From assembly GCA_910579185.1 (NCBI GenBank), contig CAJTTG010000002.1, positions 279,335 through 343,334 of the forward strand: 64,000 bases of DNA, written 5' to 3'. How positions within the stretch are numbered: position 1 is the first letter of the stretch; each line of letters begins with the position of its first letter. The stretch comes from an uncultured Muribaculaceae bacterium. GTDB lineage: Bacteria; Bacteroidota; Bacteroidia; Bacteroidales; Muribaculaceae. This document shows, piece by piece, positions 33,265-39,905 of this stretch. A program made the translations under genes and the position numbers. The notes under the pieces were generated by a model. It was not told where the DNA came from. It worked only from the letters and a program-made list of their open reading frames with translations, and made no database searches.

Positions 33265-34224
33265 TCACACGGCGATTTCCACGGTCTTGAAGCGTCGCTT
33301 GTCGAGTGTTTCAAACTGCACACCGAAGAACATAGTGGCGATGTATGAGAGGATAAAGGGCGCGTATTCCTTTACCATTACATTCTCCACGTCGCCCATT
33401 TGGTCGTAACCGACGAGCATATTTGCCTTGGTGGTGACGTGCATAAACTTCGACCCGGCCTTGTTGTAGAGGGGGCAGAATTTGAGCTTGCCGTTTGACC
33501 CCTCGACGGCACCCTGTCCGTACTGGTTGTTGTAGGGTATGCCGCCGTGCGTGAGCAGATAGCCCTCGTTGTATTTGTCGACGAAGTCCTGCGAGCAGTA
33601 GAGGTAGAGGTCTTGGCTGCGGAGTCGGGGGTCGAGGGAGAACAGGATTGATTTGGCGACGTCCACGGCGTTTGCCGCAGTGATTTCATCGTCGATTTTC
33701 ATATAGTTGCCCTCGGCCTCGGCGATAGCCCCGGCGGCGATTTCCTTTTCGGTGATAGTGTCGAAGCCGTCGAACAGGTCGGCGGTGGTGTCACCGGCGG
33801 CGTTGCGCACACCGTTCCATATCGCATCGTTAAGATGCTCGGAGAGGTTCTTGGCGATGAGGGCGAGGACGTGGCGAGCGGTGGGGGTTGTCATCTGGCC
33901 GTCGCCCTTTGTCGCGCCGGAGCCGAGCAGTGTTGAGATAGCCGTGTTGGGCTCGAAGTTGGCGACTACGGAGCCAAAGTGCGTTTCGAGGTCGCGGAAG
34001 TCAATGCCGAGGTTGTAGTCGACGGCACGTTTGGGATTGTAGGGCGCGAACTGCGCATCGCCCGTGAGCGAGCCTACGCGCTCCTTGTATCGGATACCGG
34101 GGCGCCCCGTCATATATTGGAGGGTGTCGCCGATGCCGATAATGGGGAGCATAAGGAGGTCGGAACGGTACTTGACCGCGGCCTCCTGGTACTCTTTGAG
34201 TGTAAACTGGAATTTGCCTGCCAT
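33265..34224 (-). CDS. Major capsid protein (HK97-type context)
   Basis: The 319-aa protein follows the ClpP-like prohead protease, the usual position of the HK97-fold capsid subunit. It begins MAGKFQFTLKEYQEAAVKYRSDLLML and ends in a beta-rich C-terminus (FILSYIATMFFGVQFETLDKRRFKTVEIAV). It has no membrane segment. The family cannot be proven by eye, but length, order and composition agree. Confidence 0.8.
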   Translation of the reverse strand: MAGKFQFTLKEYQEAAVKYRSDLLMLPIIGIGDTLQYMTGRPGIRYKERVGSLTGDAQFAPYNPKRAVDYNLGIDFRDLETHFGSVVANFEPNTAISTLLGSGATKGDGQMTTPTARHVLALIAKNLSEHLNDAIWNGVRNAAGDTTADLFDGFDTITEKEIAAGAIAEAEGNYMKIDDEITAANAVDVAKSILFSLDPRLRSQDLYLYCSQDFVDKYNEGYLLTHGGIPYNNQYGQGAVEGSNGKLKFCPLYNKAGSKFMHVTTKANMLVGYDQMGDVENVMVKEYAPFILSYIATMFFGVQFETLDKRRFKTVEIAV

Positions 34225-34266
34225 AGTGGGGAGTTTAGAGTTGAGTGGTTAGGGTTTAGGGAGGTG

Positions 34267-35250
34267 TCAGACCTCGTTAAAGAGCTGACGGGCGGAGTTG
34301 CAGGTGTCGACGAAAGCCTCGACCTCGTTCTTGGGTACAGGGTCGCCGGCAGGTTTGGAGTCCTCGACAACCTGCTTCGACGGCTCCGCCGGAGTCTTGG
34401 CGAGCTTTGCTTCGAGTTGGGCGATGCGGCTGTCGCGTTCCTCGATAGTCTTCTTCTGCGAGTCGGCAAGGGCGGTGGCCTCGGTGAGCCGGGCATTGAG
34501 GGCGTTGTACTCCGCCTCGGTGTAGGTCTTGGGCGTGGGGTTCTCGGTTGGCATTGGGATATTGTTGGATTGGTTCTTGAAAAGCGATGACAGGGCTGTG
34601 ATGAACTTGCCGAAAGCGCTCTCGCGCTCGGCTTCGGAGATTGGAATATCGGGAATAGGCATACCTGCGTCGGCCATAGCCGAGGCAAGGGCATCGGTGA
34701 GCCGTGGGGCGGCGTCTTCGGCAAGGTCGGTGATTTCATCGACGAAGCCCCAGTCGAGAGCTTCCTGTGGCGAGAGCCAGCCTCCGGCTTTCATCAGGGC
34801 GAGCAGATCCTCGGGCTTGCGCTTGCAACGGGCGGCGTAGAGCCGTGCCACGTTTTGGTCGAGCTTGTCGAGGTCGGCCTTGATTTTCTCGCAGTCGGCT
34901 ATGAGAGTGGCGAACTGGTCGCTGTTGAGCGAACCCCATTCAAAGAAAGCCATTGAGCATTTATGCACGAGGTACATCGCGCCGGTGTCTATGGAGATAT
35001 GCGCCGCGCCGAGCGATGCTATTGTAGCGGCGGAGGCGTTCAGCCCGACGAAATGCACGTTGACGTTGCCGTGGTTGCGGAAAGCAGCAGAAATAGAAAG
35101 GCCGGTGGCAAGTGAGCCACCGAGGGAGTCGATGAGCACGTTAACCTGCTTGCCGTCGTGACGTGCAAGCTCGCGGTCAACGGTCGAGCGGTCAAAGTCG
35201 GAGCCTCCGACATAGCCTTTGAGCGAGATATTGTAAGTGGTCTTTGCCAT
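34267..35250 (-). CDS. ClpP-like prohead protease with scaffold-like tail
   Basis: The 327-aa protein has a ClpP/SppA-type serine protease domain in residues 1-180. The catalytic Ser is S73 in LNASAATIAS, the His is H96 in YLVHKCSM and an Asp lies near 148. The C-terminal 130 residues are coiled coil (YNALNARLTEATALADSQKKTIEERDSRIAQLEAKLAKTP), as in protease-scaffold fusions. It matures the capsid and is followed directly by the major capsid gene. It leads the head operon under late promoter 6. Confidence 0.88.
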   Translation of the reverse strand: MAKTTYNISLKGYVGGSDFDRSTVDRELARHDGKQVNVLIDSLGGSLATGLSISAAFRNHGNVNVHFVGLNASAATIASLGAAHISIDTGAMYLVHKCSMAFFEWGSLNSDQFATLIADCEKIKADLDKLDQNVARLYAARCKRKPEDLLALMKAGGWLSPQEALDWGFVDEITDLAEDAAPRLTDALASAMADAGMPIPDIPISEAERESAFGKFITALSSLFKNQSNNIPMPTENPTPKTYTEAEYNALNARLTEATALADSQKKTIEERDSRIAQLEAKLAKTPAEPSKQVVEDSKPAGDPVPKNEVEAFVDTCNSARQLFNEV

Positions 35251-35272
35251 TGAGCGGTGATGTTTTACACCG

Positions 35273-35307
35273 CAAAGCTACCGCTGTATATAAGTGGTGG
35301 AAAAGAC
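35273..35307 (-). promoter_or_regulatory. Phage late promoter 6 (head operon)
   Basis: On the minus strand GTCTTTTC (35307-35300), exactly 19 bp, TAGCTTTG (35280-35273). The protease ATG is 22 bp downstream. Confidence 0.75.
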
Positions 35308-35329
35308 ACTGAAATTCCGAAAAAATGCG

Positions 35330-35337
35330 TAACTTTG
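35330..35337 (+). promoter_or_regulatory. -7 element of the AlbA_2 gene
   Basis: TAACTTTG lies 20 bp before the ATG at 35358 and overlaps the in-frame ATG at 35325, which therefore cannot be the start. Confidence 0.6.
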
Positions 35338-35357
35338 TATTTGGAAATAAAGACCGT

Positions 35358-36785
35358 ATGACCGTAGAAGAACTATTACATAGGCTGAACGGAGTCGAAT
35401 GGAACGACTTTGAAGCAAAAGAAGCCAAAACCGATGTGCCAAAGAGCGCATGGGAAACAGTCAGTGCGTTTTCCAACTCCTACGGAGGTTGGATTGTTTT
35501 TGGTATCAAGGAACGAAAAGCCGGTGGCGTGTCTACCTTTGAGATACAAGGCGTGGATAATGCAGAAAAGGTTGAACAGGATTTTATTGGTGTCCTACGG
35601 TCAAATGGAAAATTCAATCAGCGTATATCAGTTCAACCTGCCAAATATGAAATAGACGGAAAAATAGTATTGGCTTTTTACATTCCTATGGCAGAATTTA
35701 AGCCTATATACATTGGAGTTCCTACCAATACATATATCCGCGTTGGGAGTGGCGACCAAAGAGCCACCGAATACGAGATAAGAGCGATGATGCGCGACCA
35801 GGCTTTTGGCAAAAAGTCAAATGAGGCCGTATTTGGTTCAAGCTATGCCGATATAAACCAAACATCATTTCAGGATTATAGGGCATTTTTGCGCACATAT
35901 AATCCGCTGTTGCAGTACAACACATTATCGGATACTGACTTTGCCGTAAAAACCGGCATAATGTTTAATGGGTTGCTGTCAATCGGCGGCTTATTGATGT
36001 TTGGAAATATTGATGCCATATTACGTTATAATCCCGATTTTCTTGTTGATTATATGGAAATACCGGGCACGTCCATACACGATGCGATTACGAGGTATAC
36101 TTACCGTATGCCTGAACAAGAAAACCTTTGGGAATATTACAAGGCGATACTCCAACGATTAAGGTTGAGGTTGGATAACCCCTATTCACCCAATCCCGAC
36201 GGCTTCGCGCCAGACGATAACAGCCAGTTATATTGTGTGCGTGAGGCTTTGTGTAATTTTATCGCCCACGCGGATTATTTCAGCGAGATACATTCCACGA
36301 TAAGAATGTACGACAACAGCCTTTCGCTCCAAAATCCCGGCAGTTTTCCTGTAAACCTTGATATTGTAGGAAGAACGATTGTATCACAGCCCCGTAACCC
36401 AAACCTGTTAAGATTTTTCAAATTGGCAAAAATATCGGAAAACGGAGGTTACGGAATAGATAAAATTTTGAATTGGAAAAATCTCACGAATTGTGAGGTG
36501 TCAATCAACAGCGACATAACAAAATCCGAGGTGATATTTGAGTTACCGATTAACGCCAATCAACGCCAATCAACGCCAAATGGCGTTAATGACGTTGAAA
36601 AAACGCTCGAAGAACAAATTTTGGCGTTAATTGGCGCTAATAATAAAATATCAATAGCCGCCCTTGCAGCCGCCACCAACCAATCCAAACGTAGTATCGA
36701 CCGAGTAATAGAGGATTTGAAGAAAAACAATAAGTTGTCAAGGATTGGCAGTGCCCGTAGTGGCAAATGGCAAATTCTTGAATAA
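35358..36785 (+). CDS. AlbA_2/Schlafen-type ATPase regulator (moron)
   Basis: The 475-aa protein has an N-terminal Schlafen AlbA_2 domain (MTVEELLHRLNGVEWNDFEAKEAK ... AFSNSYGGWIVFGIKE). A middle part has HATPase_c_4-like sequence (VREALCNFIAHADYF; ISENGGYGIDKILNW), and the C-terminal winged helix contains NQSKRSIDRVIEDLKK. Such proteins are ATP-binding transcription regulators and some act in defence. It is AT-rich, lies opposite to the phage operon between ardA and late promoter 6, and has its own promoter. It could protect the lysogen, but no defence partner is next to it. Confidence 0.83.
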   Translation: MTVEELLHRLNGVEWNDFEAKEAKTDVPKSAWETVSAFSNSYGGWIVFGIKERKAGGVSTFEIQGVDNAEKVEQDFIGVLRSNGKFNQRISVQPAKYEIDGKIVLAFYIPMAEFKPIYIGVPTNTYIRVGSGDQRATEYEIRAMMRDQAFGKKSNEAVFGSSYADINQTSFQDYRAFLRTYNPLLQYNTLSDTDFAVKTGIMFNGLLSIGGLLMFGNIDAILRYNPDFLVDYMEIPGTSIHDAITRYTYRMPEQENLWEYYKAILQRLRLRLDNPYSPNPDGFAPDDNSQLYCVREALCNFIAHADYFSEIHSTIRMYDNSLSLQNPGSFPVNLDIVGRTIVSQPRNPNLLRFFKLAKISENGGYGIDKILNWKNLTNCEVSINSDITKSEVIFELPINANQRQSTPNGVNDVEKTLEEQILALIGANNKISIAALAAATNQSKRSIDRVIEDLKKNNKLSRIGSARSGKWQILE

Positions 36786-36794
36786 TAACGCAAA

Positions 36795-36848
36795 AAAAGA
36801 GCCGCCCCTTGCGGAGCAGCCCAAAGAGGGAGAGAGGGAGGTCAGGGG
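36795..36848 (-). terminator. Terminator module after ardA
   Basis: On the minus strand the sequence after the ardA stop runs through CCTCCCTC... to CCGCAAGGGGCGG and CTCTTTTTTT. The same module lies in inverse orientation at 38207-38268. The stem CCGC/GCGG is short, but the T-run is good. Confidence 0.5.
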
Positions 36849-37469
36849 TCAGACCGGGCGGAAAACGTGGCCGTTTGCGCCCATAGTGTAGTCGTACATG
36901 AACAGCTCGCGTCCGAAGGCTTCGTAGTCGAAGTATCGGGCGAGGTCGCCCATAGTTTTTTCGAGGTTGTAGCATTCCTCGACGATGTGCCGGGCGAAGT
37001 CTTCCTCGCTGTCCCATTCTCCGCAGTAGGCTTCCTCGAAGTCGTCGAGATCATCGTGGAACTCCAAATAGTCGTCGACAGCCTCGGCGGAGTGTTTCTC
37101 ACACATTTCAGTGTATTCTTTGATGTGGTCGAAGTCTTCCTCGGTTATGAACCCCTCGTTGTACCATTGACGGGGGAAGCACTCGAAGTCCTGTGCCATA
37201 AGCTCGGGGTCTTCCTCGTCGGCGTGTATCGCCTGGCAGAAGTTTATAAACTCGTCGTAGTCGTCGAAAGTGGAGAGGTCTATCCACAGGCCGCAGAGCG
37301 AGCCGTCGTTGTACTTGCCGTAAGTGCCGACATACACGGAGGGTTCACCGTCGCAGTCGCTTTTGTGTTCGGCGATAGCATCTTCGAGTTCGGGCACTGT
37401 GAAGTCCAGTTCGTGGAGTCGGTTAACGACTCTTGGAGTGATGTTGAGTTCTCCGAATTGTAATCGCAT
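36849..37469 (-). CDS. ardA: Antirestriction protein ArdA
   Basis: The 206-aa, strongly acidic protein mimics DNA and blocks type I restriction enzymes during phage entry. It shows the ArdA core SVYVGTYGKYNDGSLCGLWIDL and DYDEFINFCQAIH, followed by the long acidic region DFECFPRQWYNEGFITEEDFDHI and further. The start at 37469 is preferred because the CCCTCAAAATTCAATC leader resembles those of the genes at 23055 and 24025. An upstream in-frame ATG (37496) would add 9 residues. It is the first gene after the early module. Confidence 0.9.
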   Translation of the reverse strand: MRLQFGELNITPRVVNRLHELDFTVPELEDAIAEHKSDCDGEPSVYVGTYGKYNDGSLCGLWIDLSTFDDYDEFINFCQAIHADEEDPELMAQDFECFPRQWYNEGFITEEDFDHIKEYTEMCEKHSAEAVDDYLEFHDDLDDFEEAYCGEWDSEEDFARHIVEECYNLEKTMGDLARYFDYEAFGRELFMYDYTMGANGHVFRPV

Positions 37470-37616
37470 CTTGATTGAATTTTGAGGGTTTGACATAATG
37501 ATTGTTTTTGAAGTTTTACACTGCCCCCAAAGTGCCTCCGGGCGGATAATGAGGCAAGGGTCGGAGGAATTTTACTACCCGTAGGCGTGGAGAAAATTCA
37601 GCCGATGTATTTACCC

Positions 37617-37646
37617 TTGACGTTCCGCAGGGAGGTAATAACTTTG
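37617..37646 (+). promoter_or_regulatory. Plus-strand promoter in gene-free interval (3 of 3)
   Basis: CCCTTG (37614-37619), 19 bp, TAACTTTG (37639-37646). Confidence 0.6.
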
Positions 37647-37689
37647 CGGCGTAAAACTCAACCAATCATCGTGTCCTCAAAATGCCAAG

Positions 37690-37812
37690 ATGCGGTTACA
37701 GGAGAGCTTTACACACGCAGAGCGGTATGTCGCCACGAACCTGCCGGACTTCGTGCCGACCGAAGATGCCGCCGACGGAAAGCGCACGGTGATCCCGGAT
37801 TGTCGGCACTGA
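37690..37812 (+). CDS. Possible 40-aa small protein
   Basis: An ATG 44 bp after the -7 box opens a frame reading MRLQESFTHAERYVATNLPD and ending VIPDCRH. The acidic, helix-prone composition is more protein-like than its surroundings. The same frame continues after the TGA for 30 codons (RKSKYTGGGAVWD...), which could mean a decayed longer gene. No homologue recognised. Confidence 0.3.
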   Translation: MRLQESFTHAERYVATNLPDFVPTEDAADGKRTVIPDCRH

Positions 37813-38282
37813 CGGAAAAGCAAGTACACCGGCGGCGGTGCCGTCTGGGATAGACCCGTAACTCCGGCAACTGCGACACCGAATTGCAAGGCGATGCCAC
37901 CGGCGAGGTAGTCCTACCACAAGCGGCACGGCACTGCGATTGCTCCGCCGCATATTTATGTACTCCGGGGTTCATATCCGAGGCAGACCGTCCAACCGCA
38001 GAATAGAGAAACACACCTCCGGGGCAGTCACCGCTGAAAATGAGTTGCACGATGTTCCGGCAACCGCGCAGCGGCCTACTGCGGAGTATGGCCCAGGCAC
38101 CCGGCGCATCATCGTGGATTGCTACTCCGAACAACAGGCGATTTCGCCGCTTCGCCAATGAAGCCGTGCTGTTCACCACGACTTTCTATACACGGCGCAC
38201 CCGTTTTCCGTCGGGGCTGACCCCTCCCTCACTCCCTCGGGTTGATCCGCAAGGGGCGGCTCTTTCTACCGCTGAAAAAACA

Positions 38283-38315
38283 AAATCCGCCTACGCCTCA
38301 CGCGCAAGCGGATTT
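38283..38315 (-). terminator. Bidirectional-looking terminator
   Basis: AAATCCGC (38283-38290) pairs with GCGGATTT (38308-38315). On the minus strand it is followed by TGTTTTTTC, which suits the 144-aa gene ending at 38394. It could also stop the plus-strand transcript from 37646. Confidence 0.6.
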
Positions 38316-38393
38316 CTCTAACTTCAAAATCTGAATATGACCTGCGGCCTCGCGGTCGCAATTAGCCTGTGGTTGGGATTGGGAATATCTTTG

Positions 38394-38828
38394 TCAGTCA
38401 GCCGAGATATGACACTCGACAAGGGATTTGAGGGCGACGTGGGAGATTTCATAGAAAAATCCCGCGCCGTCGCCGTCGGGCAGACCGCATCGGTGCTCCA
38501 CCTTTACCTTTGGGAAAGGCGGCTCTTTCGAGCCGATGAGCCAGCATTTGCCGTTGACATCGGTAACGGCAAAACCGAGTTTGAGGTGGATAGGGAGCAG
38601 TTCGTGTGTAAGGAATTTCAAGGTGGCGGTGTCTTGGAAAGAGCCGCCCTCTCTCTCGGTCACGCAACTGCACTGCGCATCATCGAAAACCCCGACAGCC
38701 GAAAGTGCGGTCAGCACCGGCACCGGCATACGGCAGATGCCGTGCAGGTCAACCCTGCGCGGCAGGTGGCGGCAGTCAAGCCAATGTATGGCCTTGACGC
38801 CGGGAAGTATTTGTCGGGAGGTTTTCAT
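38394..38828 (-). CDS. Phage hypothetical protein
   Basis: The 144-aa protein starts MKTSRQILPGVKAIHWLDCRHLPRR and has a central phrase CVTEREGGSFQDTATLKFLTHELLP followed by VTDVNGKCWLIGSKEPPFP. It is soluble with mixed strands. It lies in the early region downstream of the primase. I do not recognise the family. Confidence 0.62.
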   Translation of the reverse strand: MKTSRQILPGVKAIHWLDCRHLPRRVDLHGICRMPVPVLTALSAVGVFDDAQCSCVTEREGGSFQDTATLKFLTHELLPIHLKLGFAVTDVNGKCWLIGSKEPPFPKVKVEHRCGLPDGDGAGFFYEISHVALKSLVECHISAD

Positions 38829-38891
38829 ACTGAATTATGCTGTGGGGAGGACAAAACGGACACTTCCGTTTTTATGCCCCCGAACTCGGGA

Positions 38892-39362
38892 TTATTTTTG
38901 TGAACTTTTCTTGCGCCGGTCGATGCGTCGGTATATGTCGCGCTTGCGTTGGTAGCGTTTGGCAATGGCGTTCCAGTTCTTCTCGGTCAGCTCAATGCCG
39001 TGCTTCTCCATAAAGGCATAAATGAGGTGATCCTGCCGTTGGAACACCGATACGAAACGGTGGAGCGACTGCCACATCGAAATGTCGAAGCGGTTGCGTA
39101 TGCAAGCGACGAGGGCATCACGCGCTTTCGGGGGCAGGTAGTAATAGCTCCGTGTGTCCTTGTTGCGGAAATTCGGCAGCTCGATAGCGAGCTTGCCGTC
39201 GCCCCCGAAGTCCGGCACATAGTCCGGCGGCGGTGTCTGCAAGAATTGTTCGAGCAGCCCCGACTCAATCGACCCACGGGTAAGCCGTACCGGGTCGGTG
39301 CCGCCCTGTTCGTGTCGGAACCATTGCGCGAGATAGTCTTCGAGTTCGATGTAAAGGAGCAT
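38892..39362 (-). CDS. Phage hypothetical protein, early region
   Basis: The 156-aa protein (MLLYIELEDYLAQWFRHEQGG...) is followed by a very basic C-terminus (KRYQRKRDIYRRIDRRKKSSQK), which suggests nucleic-acid contact. It has a promoter of its own (39387-39417) that overlaps an inverted repeat. It lies between the primase and ardA in the early region. No family recognised. Confidence 0.65.
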   Translation of the reverse strand: MLLYIELEDYLAQWFRHEQGGTDPVRLTRGSIESGLLEQFLQTPPPDYVPDFGGDGKLAIELPNFRNKDTRSYYYLPPKARDALVACIRNRFDISMWQSLHRFVSVFQRQDHLIYAFMEKHGIELTEKNWNAIAKRYQRKRDIYRRIDRRKKSSQK

Positions 39363-39386
39363 AGAGATATGGCGTATTTATATATG

Positions 39387-39434
39387 CAAAGTTACTCAAA
39401 TTCAAGCAAGTAGACAATGATTTGGCACTTGCTT
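39387..39434 (-). promoter_or_regulatory. Promoter with inverted-repeat operator
   Basis: On the minus strand TTG (39417-39415), 20 bp, TAACTTTG (39394-39387). AAGCAAGT (39404-39411) and ACTTGCTT (39427-39434) are inverted copies that flank the -33 element, a likely repressor site. Confidence 0.6.
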
Positions 39435-39560
39435 AAAGAGTGACAATCAGGGATTTGGAGGGATAATGCGGCACTTCGGCGGCGAGCCGTTGCGAGCCAT
39501 TCGGGCAGTCAAGGGCAACAAAAGGAAATGGAGAGGGCATATACCCCCGGGGGTGACAGC

Positions 39561-39875
39561 GTTGACACTGTTGACACGGCGGCGAGCCGCAAGGAAACAG
39601 GCTGTAAAGGCCGCTTATATACAAATACTTATCTCTTTTTGAAATAAAAAAGAGTAATGAGTATAAGTGGCACGGAAGTGTCAACCGTTGGCTATGAAAA
39701 TCTGCTGATTTTTGGAAATGGCTACCGTTGTCAACGATTGTCAACCGTGCGGTTATGGATTAAGGCGTTGAATAACAAGGGGTGCTATGCCGTCAACGCT
39801 GTCAATCCGTGAACGCCGCCTTTTGCAGTCAACTGCAAAAAGGAGAAAAAATTAAAGGCCAACATCTTTGTTGAC
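39561..39875. repeat. GTCAAC/GTTGAC iteron cluster, candidate replication origin
   Basis: The hexamer GTTGAC or its complement occurs at 39561, 39570, 39680, 39730, 39740, 39792, 39828 and 39870, with GTCAAT at 39801. That is about eight copies in 315 bp, far above chance. The interval holds no convincing gene and lies directly beside the primase-helicase gene. An AT-rich stretch (39615-39665) interrupts the array. Origin function is inferred. Confidence 0.5.
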
Positions 39876-39880
39876 CTTTA
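39820..39880 (-). terminator. Terminator(s) of the primase operon
   Basis: On the minus strand AAAGGTCAAC pairs with GTTGGCCTTT (39854-39879), followed by AATTTTTTC. A second perfect hairpin, CTTTTTGCAG/CTGCAAAAG, lies beyond it at 39821-39843. Confidence 0.7.
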
Positions 39881-39905
39881 TATCCGGGAAAAAGTTGCCG
39901 CCGCA

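Larger units (their letters stand above)
37470..38282. other. Gene-poor interval with plus-strand promoter and short ORF
   Basis: Long open frames in several phases here have Arg/Ser/Pro-rich composition and are not called. A plus-strand promoter (37617-37646) leads into a 40-codon frame at 37690 and ends near an inverted copy of the ardA terminator module (38207-38268). Confidence 0.4.

Noticed and set aside
37709..38179. Minus-strand frame of 156 codons right of ardA
   Set aside because: The Arg/Cys/Ser-rich translation resembles shadow frames; it lies opposite the plus-strand promoter unit.
8879..38282. Diversity-generating retroelement
   Set aside because: The gene-free intervals and variable composition suggested one, but there is no reverse transcriptase frame anywhere in the window and no template/variable repeat pair with A-specific changes.
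39433..39744. Minus-strand frame of 103 codons in the iteron region
   Set aside because: It has low-quality composition and crosses the repeat array and the AT-rich insert; no start context supports it.
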